This document shows positions 1-11,600 of a stretch of 64,000 nucleotides of DNA, piece after piece (position 1 is the stretch's first letter; each line of letters begins with the position of its first letter). This DNA comes from Takakia lepidozioides (Eukaryota > Streptophyta > Takakiopsida > Takakiales > Takakiaceae), in NCBI GenBank assembly GCA_030704615.1, contig CM060732.1, positions 65,949,053 through 66,013,052 of the forward strand, written 5' to 3'. The translations under genes and the position numbers were made by a program. The notes under the pieces were generated by a model that was given only the letters and a program-made list of their open reading frames with translations, did no database searches and was not told where the DNA came from.

Positions 1-764
1 GACATCAAAGTACCGGATGTTGATGTCCTGAGGAGGAATAGAGAGAGACAGAGTGACGGCATTGACTAGTGCTAGGGATCAATTGCAGGGTCAAAGGGGG
101 TGTAGAAGCTGAAGCGGCAGAACGATCACGAGCAAAGAATGTACGATTCAACACTGAAGCGCTCCAATTTGAAGGTTAGTGGTCTTGCCGTAAGAGCGAA
201 GTGGTTTTGCATGCATTGTGCCTTAGTCCTTCAAAGTGCAGTAACTTGCCTCCAGTCATGACCATGTGAGGGTCTGTGGGGAAGTTGGTTCCCTTATGAA
301 ATATTCCAGACAAAAGTTGTAACAGCCATTGACCTTCAGTTCCGTCCAAGTTTGCAAGACATCATTGTAGAGCTACTCCAGCTTCCCTCATAGACGGAAT
401 GGACAGGTCTTCACAGCGTTAAACAATTCATTCCAAGAGTGGCAGTTTCTGTCCCTTGTTTGTGGGAATAATCCTCTGTTGTAAAGTACTTACGAGAGTA
501 GATACTAGATACCCCCAAATTTTATGCTGAAACAAATGCAATCGCTCTTCCCTTAGAATGTGGACCCTCCTGGTTGAGTCAAATTAATGATGGAGCTGCC
601 ATGGCTCTGCAACCATCAACAAAATCCCATCTGAGATTTCTAGGTGCGCAAATAGTTGAATGTTAGTAGGGAGGAGACAGAATCGAGAGGGAAGCAGTCT
701 GCAATGTGGTGTCCAAAAAACTTAGTTGTTGCAGAACAATCTTTTATCATGGGTGAGTGCAGCA
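1..764. other. no gene recognised upstream of acidic repeat ORF
   Basis: I see no open frame of useful length and no recognisable protein segment here. The stretch may hold 5' UTR, promoter or an intron of the acidic repeat gene that follows. A good splice acceptor (pyrimidine-rich, ending TTGTTGCAG at 726-734) lies just before the long open frame, so that frame could be a downstream exon whose first exon lies here or left of the window. Confidence 0.5.
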
Positions 765-2588
765 ATGAGGAGTTTGCGGAACCAAAACATGAATGAGCGG
801 ATGCAGTCAATTGAAACTCCTTTGTTACAATTTGATGAAAGTGAACTCAATCCAGACCCCATACCTGGTCTTGAAGATGAGACTGGATCAGACCCCCAAT
901 TAAAAGGTGAAGAAGAGGCAGCCCCAAACCTGGCGGAAGAATCTGGGCCCAAGGATAGGCTGAATATGGGACCTGATTGTGAGCCAAGATCTGAGCCTGA
1001 GGTTAAGCTCAACCCTGAATCCTTACCCATGGTTGACATCGATCTCAAGTATGAACATGAGTCCGAATCTAACTCCAAACTTGAATCTGAGTATTTTGAT
1101 GACGACTGCGCTGGTGCAGAAGCTGAATTCAACTGTCAAACTAAATCCAATTCAACTTTTAGCAGTGGACCTGAGCCCATACCCGAACTTGTACTTGAAG
1201 TAGATGCTGAGCATGAATGGGATGTCCATCTCGAACTGGAACATGAACATCAAGCTAAACCCGAATCTCCGGCACAAAATCAGCACAAATTCATTACTGA
1301 ACCTGAACCTGAACCTGAACTTGATCACACAGCTGATGAGGTCAAACTTGAACATCACCAGGGTTTAGAAGATGGACTGGGGGCTGAAACCCAACTTGAA
1401 CCCAACATAGATGCTCCATCTGACCTGAGCCTTGACCCTGTAGCTGAGCTAGATGACCCTGAGAGCATGAGCGAAGTCCAAGTGATACTGACACAGATGT
1501 CCCAATATGCACCTGGACCTGAGCCCAGGCCTCAACTCCAACCTTCTTGTGAACCAAAGTTAAAAAGCACCCTCACAGTAGAACCTAAAACTAATGATGA
1601 ACACTACTCCCATCATAAACAGAACCTTAAAACCCAAACCGCACTCAAAACAGAGAATTACCTAGACCACCCCGAGATGTCAGAACCCCTATCTACAGTT
1701 GGTTCAGCACTCATTTCTGAGACTCAGATTGAACTCAAGCCTAAATTTGCAGTCCAAGATAACATCAAACTGGAATTTGGTGCTGCACTTGGACATGAGT
1801 CTTTGCCTCGGATGGAATTTGGGCACCAAACTCAATCCAATCCTATTTTTGAGCATGACTCCACATCTGACACTCCAGTCGAGCACAAGTCTTCAAATAA
1901 TCTGGAAGGTATGCTTCAAACCCATTTCAACCATGTGTTTGAGCTCAAGCCAGAACATGGCACTGCGCTTGAACATGAGTCCTCACCACCACTAAAATCC
2001 GCACTTCAAACTCAATTCAACCCTATCTTTGAGATCAAGCCAGAGCCTGACACTGCACTTGAACATGAGTCTTCACCACTACTAAAATCCGCACTTGAAA
2101 CTCAATTCAACCGTGTCTTTGAGATCAAAGCAGAGCCTGGAGCCAAGTGCGAACATGGGTTTTCTTCTCAAGCAGAATCTGTGCCTCAAAATCAACTCAA
2201 CCCTGTTTCTGAAATCAAACCAGAGTCCACAGCTGCATTGGAACAAGATTCCTCAGCTCAATGGGATTGCAAGCTTCAAAGTCAATCTAGCCCTGTTTTT
2301 GAACCTGATCAATGCAGAGCTCCACCTCAGTCTGCTGTCCATCAGGAGGTGCTGCTTCAACCAGACTCTGGGCTAGGATGTTTATCTCATCTCACCCCTG
2401 GATTTGGTGCCAATCTTGAGCCCGCATACAACCCTGACGCTGACGCTGAGCAGCCCATAGACAAATGTGATCTTGAACTTGGAGAACCTAATATAGCAGC
2501 AGAACACTTTCATGAAGGTATAAGGGAGTCTGACCGACATTTTCTTGGAATGTGCTTGTCAGTTGAGCCTCTTGAAAGTGACACCTAA
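765..2588 (+). CDS. acidic repeat protein of unknown function
   Basis: The open frame encodes about 607 residues from the first ATG at 765. The frame stays open upstream to 726 but only with TTG, and an acceptor-like TTGTTGCAG ends at 734, so the real start may be a splice junction. Composition is extreme: Glu, Pro, Ser, Leu, His and Gln dominate, with many E-P-E-P, L-E-H-E and F-E-I-K-P-E motifs. There are almost no aromatic residues outside the repeats, no membrane segment and no recognisable catalytic domain. The C-terminal half holds degenerate 30-residue repeats (see 1836-2285). It is predicted to be intrinsically disordered and strongly acidic. I do not recognise the family. The long uninterrupted frame and its consistent residue bias make it likely to be coding. 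It stands alone, tail to tail with the PPR gene. Confidence 0.6.
   Translation: MRSLRNQNMNERMQSIETPLLQFDESELNPDPIPGLEDETGSDPQLKGEEEAAPNLAEESGPKDRLNMGPDCEPRSEPEVKLNPESLPMVDIDLKYEHESESNSKLESEYFDDDCAGAEAEFNCQTKSNSTFSSGPEPIPELVLEVDAEHEWDVHLELEHEHQAKPESPAQNQHKFITEPEPEPELDHTADEVKLEHHQGLEDGLGAETQLEPNIDAPSDLSLDPVAELDDPESMSEVQVILTQMSQYAPGPEPRPQLQPSCEPKLKSTLTVEPKTNDEHYSHHKQNLKTQTALKTENYLDHPEMSEPLSTVGSALISETQIELKPKFAVQDNIKLEFGAALGHESLPRMEFGHQTQSNPIFEHDSTSDTPVEHKSSNNLEGMLQTHFNHVFELKPEHGTALEHESSPPLKSALQTQFNPIFEIKPEPDTALEHESSPLLKSALETQFNRVFEIKAEPGAKCEHGFSSQAESVPQNQLNPVSEIKPESTAALEQDSSAQWDCKLQSQSSPVFEPDQCRAPPQSAVHQEVLLQPDSGLGCLSHLTPGFGANLEPAYNPDADAEQPIDKCDLELGEPNIAAEHFHEGIRESDRHFLGMCLSVEPLESDT
1836..2285 (+). 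repeat. 90-bp (30-residue) tandem repeat inside the acidic ORF
   Basis: Units start near 1836, 1926, 2016, 2106 and 2196, each 90 bp and in frame. The consensus begins F-N-P-I-F-E-I-K-P-E and continues to A-L-E-H-E-S-S-P and L-K-S-A-L-Q-T-Q. The second and third units are nearly identical; the first, fourth and fifth are diverged. A multiple-of-three period conserved at protein level supports translation. Confidence 0.8.
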
Positions 2589-4532
2589 TGTTAGTTGCTC
2601 TTCTTCTTTCTCTCCATACCCAGATAGTGGAATTTCTGTCAGGAAAGTGGCTACATTTTCATAGGTCTGGGCACAGTAAGACCTTATCCTACACTGTATT
2701 TTTAAAGTGAATGATCTTTTCTTCTATACACTTCAACACTCAACCCTTGCCAAGCTGCTAGCAACTTTGCAATCTCTCATAGGGAAATGCCGCCAGAACA
2801 TGCGATTGACTCATGCCCTGTCAACTACGAAGTGCTGAAAGGCAATGTCACTATGCTCACAGGGGGTGGAGTGCAATAAACTTTCACCATGCCCTCGTAG
2901 TTTTGTACTTTTTTGGTTATATGTTACTGTCCATAAGCCTTTGGGAATTTTGAGGACATTACATATACTGCTACGGCTCACTCTCAAACAGCTGAGGTAA
3001 CAGGTTGAACAAGCCCCATAATGATGGCATTTCCAATTCTGCCTCACAATCTCGGCTAGGATAAGGTCCCTTTACCTTTATGTGATTCGCAAACACCATA
3101 CAGTACAAATTCGCTAGTATACGTCTGCAGAAAAGGAAGTCATCACCTTGGGTCCTTGAGAGTTTTTGGTGACACTAAAAACTGATTATGCTCCTAACCT
3201 TTGAACCACTGTCAGCTCAAAAGTGCACATCACAGTTGGATACTTGAACAAAATTTGATATGCTAAGCAGATGTGTTAGAAGTGACAGACAAACAAAAGC
3301 AGAGGCTTCCGACAGTGGCCAGGAACCAACAGAACCATCCTTCTATTTTCAGAACCGGTGGTATGCAATCAGACCCAAGACAAAAGAATTCTATGTGCAG
3401 GGGAAGAGCCAGAGAGAGTTGATACTCAAGTGTAGCATATACTAGGCGCGGTCAGGGCCCTTGAGCATACCACACCAACTCTCATCCATTTCCTTGTCTC
3501 TCTGTAAACTCTGTTTCCAATGGGAGCGGAATCGGAGAGATATAGAGCATATAATCTCAAGAGTCCAAAGATAGTTGTGGGAGAAAACTCTAGAATGTAA
3601 TCCTGTAAAACCAAGAAGTTATAATTTAGTTGACCAAGCAACAGCTGCAGGGACTACAAATCTGTGAGAAAAAACTAGGCCTCCAACCCACCGAAACAAC
3701 AGTCGAATCAAACAAATGCACGCATGAAGTCCTGATTCAGACATCAGAGCAATGTCAGGCCCCCAAAGAGAGAGCTCCCCAACTCTGCAGAAAGGACTTT
3801 TGGCCTCCTTGACAACCACAGTGATAGAAGCCAATGGCTCACATGCATAGACTAAGGCAAACTTTCTGACGCCCAAAAGCGCTAGTAATTCTTTTGTCAG
3901 GACAAAATCCCCACAACAGTAAGGCCACTATACAAATACATGAGTTCAGAAATTGCACCATTGTATGGTGGGTTGGCAGTTGGCAGCCTCAAGATGCAGA
4001 TGGTCTGGAGAAGTTTGTAACAGAGGTAGTGCCAAGGCAAAGCTACTCGGTCGCCTCACACAATCTAACCTCTAAAGTAGGTGTGTGTGGATTTCAACCT
4101 TGGACAATACTTTGGCTCCTCCCCTGTATGTTTAAGTATACACCCAAACTGCGATGAAGAGGCTATGTTTGAGGTCCTGAATAGATGGCAGATACATTGT
4201 GAATAGCCACATTTGCAGCATACTTACTAAAGAATGGGCCAGTTCTCGATCCATAAAAAGTCCTTGCATGTGCAGGTACATATAACTGAAAGTGTCATCC
4301 TCCAAGTTCCTACTCTGTCTCAAGTCTCAACCTTTGGGATTTCCCGTGTTCAACGACTTCAGGATCTTCTCCAATGTTATGGTTCCTTGCAATTCAGAAC
4401 AACTCTTTGATATCGTCTTCAATGACTCCAATGGTGCTGTTTAATGATGGTACATGAAGAGTGATCGTCTTCATGGGCCGCTCACAGAAAGTATGGACAA
4501 ATCATTTCTCTCGACTGCATTCTTTGCTCGTG
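2589..4532. other. intergenic, 3' sides of two convergent genes
   Basis: This 1.9 kb separates the acidic repeat ORF (+) from the PPR gene (-), both reading towards it. It should hold both 3' UTRs. A 61-codon frame at 3260-3445 has no recognisable content. I see no RNA gene or transposon end. Confidence 0.5.
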
Positions 4533-6923
4533 TCACCAGTAGTCCCCACAAGAACAAACCCCATCTTGGAAGTGGTGAAAACGGTTGGCATCCCTCACAA
4601 TAACTGCTCGCCCCACAATCTTTGAGATGAACTTGGAGGCCGTGTGGCAGTCACCACACACTCGAAGGTTCTTCATCACGCAGATAGGCATCCCAGGGCG
4701 GGTGCTAATGAGCCCAAATGCAATGGCCAGCTTCTCACTGTGGTGGCAAAGAGAAAATTCCTTCTGCTCCTCCTCAACATCATGCAATACAAACCGTGTG
4801 TCAGGCACATACCCGCTCTCCTTCATCTTCCCAGACATTCTACTCAGCTCAGCATGGATTTCCTCTATTTGTGGATGCAATTTGTCTTCTACAGCGAACG
4901 TATGCACTTGGCCGTCAACTTCAATGAAGCTGCAGCCTGGCTCCTTTTTGACACCTCTATCCTCCATCATTTGTCGAACCTTTGCTTTATCATCCCACCT
5001 GCCAGCCGCCGCATAGATGTTTGATAGCAGCACATAAGTTGCAGCATTCAGTGGATCCGACTTGAGAAGGCATTTTGCCACTCGTTCTGCTAGCTCGACA
5101 TCGCCATGAATCCTGCAGGCACCAAGCAAGGCCCCCCAGATTGAAGCATCTGGTTCAATTGGCATTTTGCAAATTAGGTCCTGTGCTTCATCCAAGCGCC
5201 CTGCACGGCCAAGAAGGTCCACCATGCAGCTAAAATGCTTGAGTGTAGGTGTTAGGCCATGGTCTCGACTAATGGAATTGAAGTAATGACAGCCTTCATC
5301 CACAAGGCCCATATGGCTGCAAGCAGAGAGAACACATATAAAGATAATACCATCTGGCTTCAAGCCTTCATGTTGCATACGTTCAAATAGTCGAAGGGCC
5401 TCCCTACCACACCCATGTTGGGCACATCCTGATATCATCGCACTCCATGAGACCACATTTCGTTCAGCCATACGGTCAAACACTTGACGTGCATCCTTTA
5501 CACTCCCACAATTGGCATACATATTAACAAGAGTACTCTCCAATTCAATAGATACAATTCCAGCCTTGATGATGTCAGCATGGACCTCTTTGCCTTTTCC
5601 CAAGGCTCCTAGGCCTGCACAAGCATTGAGAACACAAATGAACGTGACCTTGTTCGGTATCACCCCTTCCTGTAACATTTGTTTATACATCTCAAAAGCC
5701 TCCCGACCACACCCATGCTGTGCATATCCTGCTATCATTGCACTCCATGAGACCACATCTCGTTTTACCATGTTGTCAAACACGTGACGTGCATCCTTTA
5801 TGCTCCCACATTTGGCATACATGTCAGCGAGGGCAGACTCCAGAATGTCATCAGATGCAATCCCAGCTATGATGATGTCAGCATGGACCTCTTTCCCTTT
5901 TCTCAGGTCTGCCAAGCTAGCACACGCATTGAGAACAGAAATAAACGTGACCTTGTCAGGTATCACACCTTCCTTTATCATTTGCTCATACATCTCAAAA
6001 GCCTCCCTAGGACACCCATACTGAGCATATCCTGCAATCATAACACTCCATGAGACCACATTTCGCTCAGCCATATTGTCAAAAACTTGCCGTGCATCCT
6101 TGAGGTTCCTGCTTTTGGCATACATGTCAGCAAGAGCAGTCTGCAGAATAACATCCGGTGCAATTCCAGTTTTGATGATGTCAGCATGGACCTCTTTGCC
6201 CTTTTCCACTGCACCTAAGCTGGCACACGCATTGACAACACAAATGAATGTAACCTTGTTGGGTGTCACTCCTTCCAGTTTCATTTGCTCATAGATCTCA
6301 AAAGCCTTCCTACCATACCCAAGCTTTGCATATCCCGCCATCATTGTAGTACATGTAAACACATCTCGTTGAGGCATTTCGTCAAACACTTGGCGTGCAT
6401 CCTTTATGCTCCCACACTTCACGTACATGTTGACAAGGGTGTTGAGTAGAGAGATTTTTGGCTTGAATCCACTCCGAATAATGTGGGTGTGGATCTGCTT
6501 TCCCTCTGCAAGCCCTTTCTTGTTGATGCACTCCTGCAAGACACAGACATACGTACTGGAGTCAGCCTGTATATCTCCATTGTTCAATATGTGCACCGCT
6601 TCTTTCAGCCGTCCTGTCTTACATAGTGTTCTTACAGCCCCACAAGTGGTAGAAGAGCTCTGGCTGAGTCCCTTTCTTGATCCTCTTTCAAGGGCACTGG
6701 TAATAGTGGAGGTGCTAGTGTTGCTGCCAGTTGAATGTTCAATGAACAACTGTGCCTGATTCAACCCCGCCATCCTGCATGACTCCAAACTTTCAGGTGT
6801 AAACCATACACTTAAAACCCACATAAATGTATTTCGAACACTCCTGATTTTCAAAAAGAGACCACTGAGGGCACTCTCCTCCCTACATACCAGCAGGGTA
6901 ACAACATTTACTTTCAGAACCAT
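4533..6923 (-). CDS. PLS-class PPR protein with DYW domain (organelle C-to-U RNA editing factor)
   Basis: This single-exon frame encodes 796 residues from ATG at 6923; Met51 (6773) is an equally likely start and is followed by a Ser/Thr/Arg-rich, transit-peptide-like stretch. Tandem P, L and S type pentatricopeptide repeats run from about residue 105 to 590, with hallmarks such as V-F-D-x-M, V-S-W-S and M-Y-A-K-C-G-S. An E/E+ region follows, then a DYW domain ending exactly in Asp-Tyr-Trp. The deaminase-like zinc site is intact: H728-S-E730 and C756-G-D-C759, plus a C-terminal C-S-C-G. By family knowledge, such proteins bind one or a few plastid or mitochondrial transcripts and deaminate a specific cytidine. 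The middle repeats are near-duplicates of about 101 residues, implying recent internal expansion. The target cannot be read from sequence alone with confidence. Confidence 0.93.
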   Translation of the reverse strand: MVLKVNVVTLLVCREESALSGLFLKIRSVRNTFMWVLSVWFTPESLESCRMAGLNQAQLFIEHSTGSNTSTSTITSALERGSRKGLSQSSSTTCGAVRTLCKTGRLKEAVHILNNGDIQADSSTYVCVLQECINKKGLAEGKQIHTHIIRSGFKPKISLLNTLVNMYVKCGSIKDARQVFDEMPQRDVFTCTTMMAGYAKLGYGRKAFEIYEQMKLEGVTPNKVTFICVVNACASLGAVEKGKEVHADIIKTGIAPDVILQTALADMYAKSRNLKDARQVFDNMAERNVVSWSVMIAGYAQYGCPREAFEMYEQMIKEGVIPDKVTFISVLNACASLADLRKGKEVHADIIIAGIASDDILESALADMYAKCGSIKDARHVFDNMVKRDVVSWSAMIAGYAQHGCGREAFEMYKQMLQEGVIPNKVTFICVLNACAGLGALGKGKEVHADIIKAGIVSIELESTLVNMYANCGSVKDARQVFDRMAERNVVSWSAMISGCAQHGCGREALRLFERMQHEGLKPDGIIFICVLSACSHMGLVDEGCHYFNSISRDHGLTPTLKHFSCMVDLLGRAGRLDEAQDLICKMPIEPDASIWGALLGACRIHGDVELAERVAKCLLKSDPLNAATYVLLSNIYAAAGRWDDKAKVRQMMEDRGVKKEPGCSFIEVDGQVHTFAVEDKLHPQIEEIHAELSRMSGKMKESGYVPDTRFVLHDVEEEQKEFSLCHHSEKLAIAFGLISTRPGMPICVMKNLRVCGDCHTASKFISKIVGRAVIVRDANRFHHFQDGVCSCGDYW

Positions 6924-8698
6924 CTATCCCACTCCTATTGAAACTCTTAAAACATCATCACAACATACCTGCTGTATGCACAACCTGGGGCTCCATGCTG
7001 TACATCAACACAAGAACAATCACCGAATTGTGCTTGGCCTTGTTTCCTGGCAGAAAGCTCGGATTTCACCCAAGGCGGTTTCGGGCAGTCCTCAATCCAG
7101 AGGACCTCATTTGTGGGCGTATGTCTGAAGTAGGGTGCACTTGGAGTTCTCTGTGAAACCCCCACTGGGCAGCTGAGCATCAATAGTTTCAACCAAAGCC
7201 CCAAACAGACCAGGCTAAAACGAGCCAAGATCCAACCTTGAACAATATACTGATAGCAACAGTAAGAACCACTTTTGATAATTTTTTGCAGCAAAGGGCA
7301 AGCAAATCAACATGCCAATTCCAGTCACAACCCCTCCTTGAGGAACTCTTTCATGCCATTAATCAAGATAGCCTCACCTTATCAAATCTATTGTCCCACC
7401 ACTCTGAGGGATCTGAGAAGATTTCCTTCCACAGCCATTGGGTGCTGATTGCTTGCAACGAACTCAAAGAACCTGAGAACTTTGCCAATGCTGATTGCGT
7501 CAGTCTATATTCAGGAGTGCTAATTCTTAACTATAAATCTTCAGCAGCTCCTATCGTGGGTTTTGCGGATATTTAGTAGATGCCATTCTCACCATCCAAG
7601 ACGGGAATGGGCTATAACAAGTTGGAGGTGCAACAAACTTACACGTTTCTTTTGCCTGCATTTGGGGTTTAATTCGTTCATTAGTTGCTGTGGTTCGACT
7701 GTGTTACTCAACTCTGTTCCATGGCCCCTCCTCTGGGAATCCACAGAATCTCGTATCTCTGTCTGAGCAAAGTAGATACACAATTCGAAAGCAGATTCAG
7801 ATTCCACGACATACTGAAGGAACTGATGGAAGGACAAAAACAGTTTCCGATTAGACTCACGTTCCTCTCCAGCCCGTGCATGACCATAAAATGAACTTAA
7901 CGCACTTTCGGCAGTTATGAACCGAGGAAAATTGGGACTCTGAATTTCCCGTAAGGTCACAATATAGCGACCCAACAGAATAATCAAAGAGTTAAATGTG
8001 TCTAGTGTCTACCTCTCTTGGGTTCCCGAGACGTCTTAGCCATTGCTTGCAGGGGTCTCGGGTCCGGAATTTCTGAGACAGATGCCCCCCACCTTAGCTC
8101 AGCAGCCTGCCCCTCCAAACTGCTGCAGGATGAGGGGCCTCCCGCCCCTTCACTACAAAAAGCCGGTAGTCGCTTCAGTATGGCCTCTTCTCCCTCCCAG
8201 CAAGAAGAGCTCTCTCCCCATCACCTTCATCCTAGAGCGTGCTCAGGCATTCATCCAGCAAACAGTGCTGAGAACCCTTTTGGCATCTCCTCTCGAAATT
8301 CCCCAGCACGACGTGACCTTTCTATTATCTTCTTCAGCGCCGTGTCGGAGGCCCTTCCATCGGATCATTCCACTGAATTCTATTCCTCATAAAAGGTGGG
8401 TATTTACTCAGATCGAAAGAGAGTCATTGATTAAGGTACGGAGAAGAATTCCTTGTCGGATATTCCTTGAGACATTTCTGACCTACTCATCAGATTCCCG
8501 GGCTGCCAGTGAAGGACGAAAGTGCAGGGACAGAAGGAAGAAGTGGTGTTTTGGACAGATTTCAGGGTTGGTTGCAGGTCGGACGGAAGAACCCATAATT
8601 TAGAAGAGAAGGATACGCAGAGGTTTCTGGGCTTGCACGCATTGGTAATTTGATATATAATAAAGGTGGGATTGTGTTGGAGAGAGAGACGGAGGGCA
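6924..8698. other. divergent intergenic region between the PPR gene and EMC2
   Basis: These 1.8 kb separate two genes transcribed away from each other and should hold both promoters and 5' UTRs. Frames of about 110-190 codons occur on both strands (for example 8043-8603), but they overlap each other antisense and have no family signature. The region just before the EMC2 ATG is purine-rich (GGAGAGAGAGACGGAGGG). Confidence 0.5.
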
Positions 8699-11600
8699 AT
8701 GGTGGGAGTGTCGGAGGAAACGGAGCTAGCGAGATTGGAAAAGGAGGTTGAAGGAGGAGGTGGGGATGTGGCGGAATATTTAAGCTTAGTGAGGAAGCTT
8801 AAAGTTCGGCGATCCAGCAAAGTTGCCCGCCATGGCCTGGCTCTTTTGAACAATGCGGCGGCGAGATCTAAGCTAGGGGCTGATGGTAGGGGCATTTCGA
8901 ACACTTTTGATGATCGCATGTTTATGTTTACTTAGGATGGGGGTGATGATCGACTGTGCTGCCTGTGGCAGAGGGTAGAAGGCATGTTCGCAAGTTAGGG
9001 TTTAATGTAGAGAATGGTTGACCTCCACATTGGCCTTGTCTTCGTCCCGATCATGAACGCCTTCAATGTTCTAATCTATGAATATAGATTGATCGTCGCT
9101 TCGGCATTTTAAGGAACTGATAGATCACTTCTTGTGGTATTATCTAGAGCAACTTTGTTGCTGGTGGATGTGTTCCACCGGTATGCCATCAGCACGTTTT
9201 ACCGAACGGGGTTTCGCGTAGAATGTTCTAATTACCTATGGATGCCCGTTAGCTGGGTATCACAACATGTAGCCTGCGGACAGTCCTCAAGAAAATCCTT
9301 GCTTGAGATGCCAAAAACTGGGCAATCGTCACGGGGACCCTTGCAGAACTCGGCTCATGGGTACTTTTCTTTGCGGATGGAAGACTAGTAATCTGAAAGC
9401 TTGACCAGTGTATGCCACAGACGTTAAAATAATTTTGCAGGAGTCTTAAGAGGTCAATTGAATTTGCAGCTAGTAGGTTCACAGAATGTAGCCTCAAAAA
9501 GATTTGACACAGGCAATTCTATAGTAAACAGCTTGCCTGTTTCTTCCTTGTTGCCACACAGGTGAGAGGAGAATTGGGGTTGTAGAAGGGGATAGGGATA
9601 GTTTTGGTATCCTGTTTGATCTCATTGCTTGTAAGTACATTTCGTGCTCATGTGCAAATGGTGCTGACCAAATACTAGATACTACGGACTTCTGAACAGT
9701 ATATACGGGACAAAGAATACTGAGAATTGGCTCCCGTGGAGGTTGGCGCAGTTTGGACAGTGTATGAGCAAGTGGCAATTGCTGCCATGGACTCCCATGC
9801 ACTTGAAGCTGCAAAGGTACCACTTTATTTTCCTCATTTCATTTGAAAAATGGTAACTGTTGGGACTCGTTTATCTCCAATTTCAACTACTGATGGATCT
9901 TATTGAATGGTCACAATGGAAGGTTCAAAAATGTCTGTGGACAGGCAGGTTTTGTTCAGAGATTTCAACAAGATTCCAGTTTTAATTGGCGTGGATGGAA
10001 TCTGTCTGCTGTTTTAGCTTGCATACTTACTCATAGTCTCGGTGTGGATGACATGGGTCGCAGGATTGTGTTGGGGCTCTGATGACAAGATTTCCTGAGA
10101 GCATGCGTGTCGGTAGGTGCAGCATGCTTTCATAGTTGTGTCTACACCTCTTTCTGTGGACGTTAGAGAGTTCCTTTCTTTATTGCTTTCTTTCGCTGCG
10201 TTGTTTAAAGCCCAAGCCTCATCTGGTATTGTTCTTTCATAACATTTTTTGTCTGTGTTGAAGGAATTGATTTTGTCATAAAAGTCTAAGCAAGGTTGGT
10301 GGAGATATTTGCAGGGCGTTTGGAGGGAATGTGGCTGGAGGCCAAGGGAGCATGGCCACAAGCTGAGAAAGTGTATTTGAATCTTCTGTCTGACAACCCT
10401 TCTGATGCTGTCAGTTCACATCCTTCTCCCGTTCTGTTTGATTACTCGTTGTTATTTGTTTTTTATGGATGTGATTGTGCCTTTTGTGTGTGAGAGATGT
10501 ACCCCTTGACTGTTCCCATTGAACGGTGGCTATGACATAACCTTAATGGCATAGGTCCCACCAGATATCTACCCTACCACGGTTGTGACGCTTCATCCCA
10601 CAGGGCATTGAATCACATCCTGGAATGGCCATAGGACTCCTCCCACAACCAACAGCAACTTCAAGAAGAATGGTTCATGTCAACAGGGGTCCAGTGAGAC
10701 AGACAACCAGACAGCAGTTGGACATCCGGCTTTACTAACTGGAGAGCAGTCTGGTCACTGCGGATTCAATAGCTAAAGAGAGAAGGAGAGAAGACTCCGG
10801 CTGAAACCGGCGCATGGAATAGCTCAAGACGTATATTGTCTGCCTGTCAAGTTGCCTTGTTGTAGGGACTAATGTGTTGGGATTCTGGGTGTTTTGCAGC
10901 AACTTCATAAAAGGAGAGTGGCTATGGCAAAAGCTCAGGGCAACTTGATTGGAGCTGTTGAATCATTGAATAAGTACCTGGAAACGTATGATTTTTGAAG
11001 CATCCATTCACATTTTTTGTGTCTATATGTTTGACATTTTACTAGCTTTGGTAACCCATTTATTGATGGGTGGTACAGATGTATCAATGCTCACAGCTTT
11101 CATAAATACAGGTGGCTGTGCATGTGGATGCCATTACTGTTGTATGCATGAGTTCTTTCTCAGATTACCACTGAATTAATTAAGGTCTTTCTTAGTTTTC
11201 TGTGTACTGGGTCCTGTTGTGTACTGTGTCAAGACTCCTCTATTACTCGTGTGCAAAGTTGACTTGGATATGGTCTATATTTTTCCTTCAATTTACCTCT
11301 CATATGTGAGCCCGGAGTCCTCCTCCGCTCTCACATAGATATATGCTCGGGGATACTTGGATAAACTAAGCATGTTACCACGGTTCACTACTTACCGACG
11401 CAAGCCATAATGTCAGTCCAAAAGCACAATAAGTAGAGTAAGCTGTTTTAGGGTTGAGTTAAGTGCTCGACAAGGGGTGCTGTGTGGTATGCTTTCAACT
11501 GTACTTTAGAGTTAGTGGTTGATAAGCTTGCTCAGCATCGTTTTCTTATTTTGCAGGTTTATGGCGGACTACGATGCTTGGAGAGAACTAGCTGACATCT

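Noticed and set aside
4585-6759. Several plus-strand frames of 60-143 codons over the PPR gene
   Set aside because: They are antisense to a fully conserved PPR-DYW frame and have no family features.
8043-8603. 186-codon frame between the PPR gene and EMC2
   Set aside because: Overlaps an antisense frame, has no recognisable domain and sits in a promoter region.
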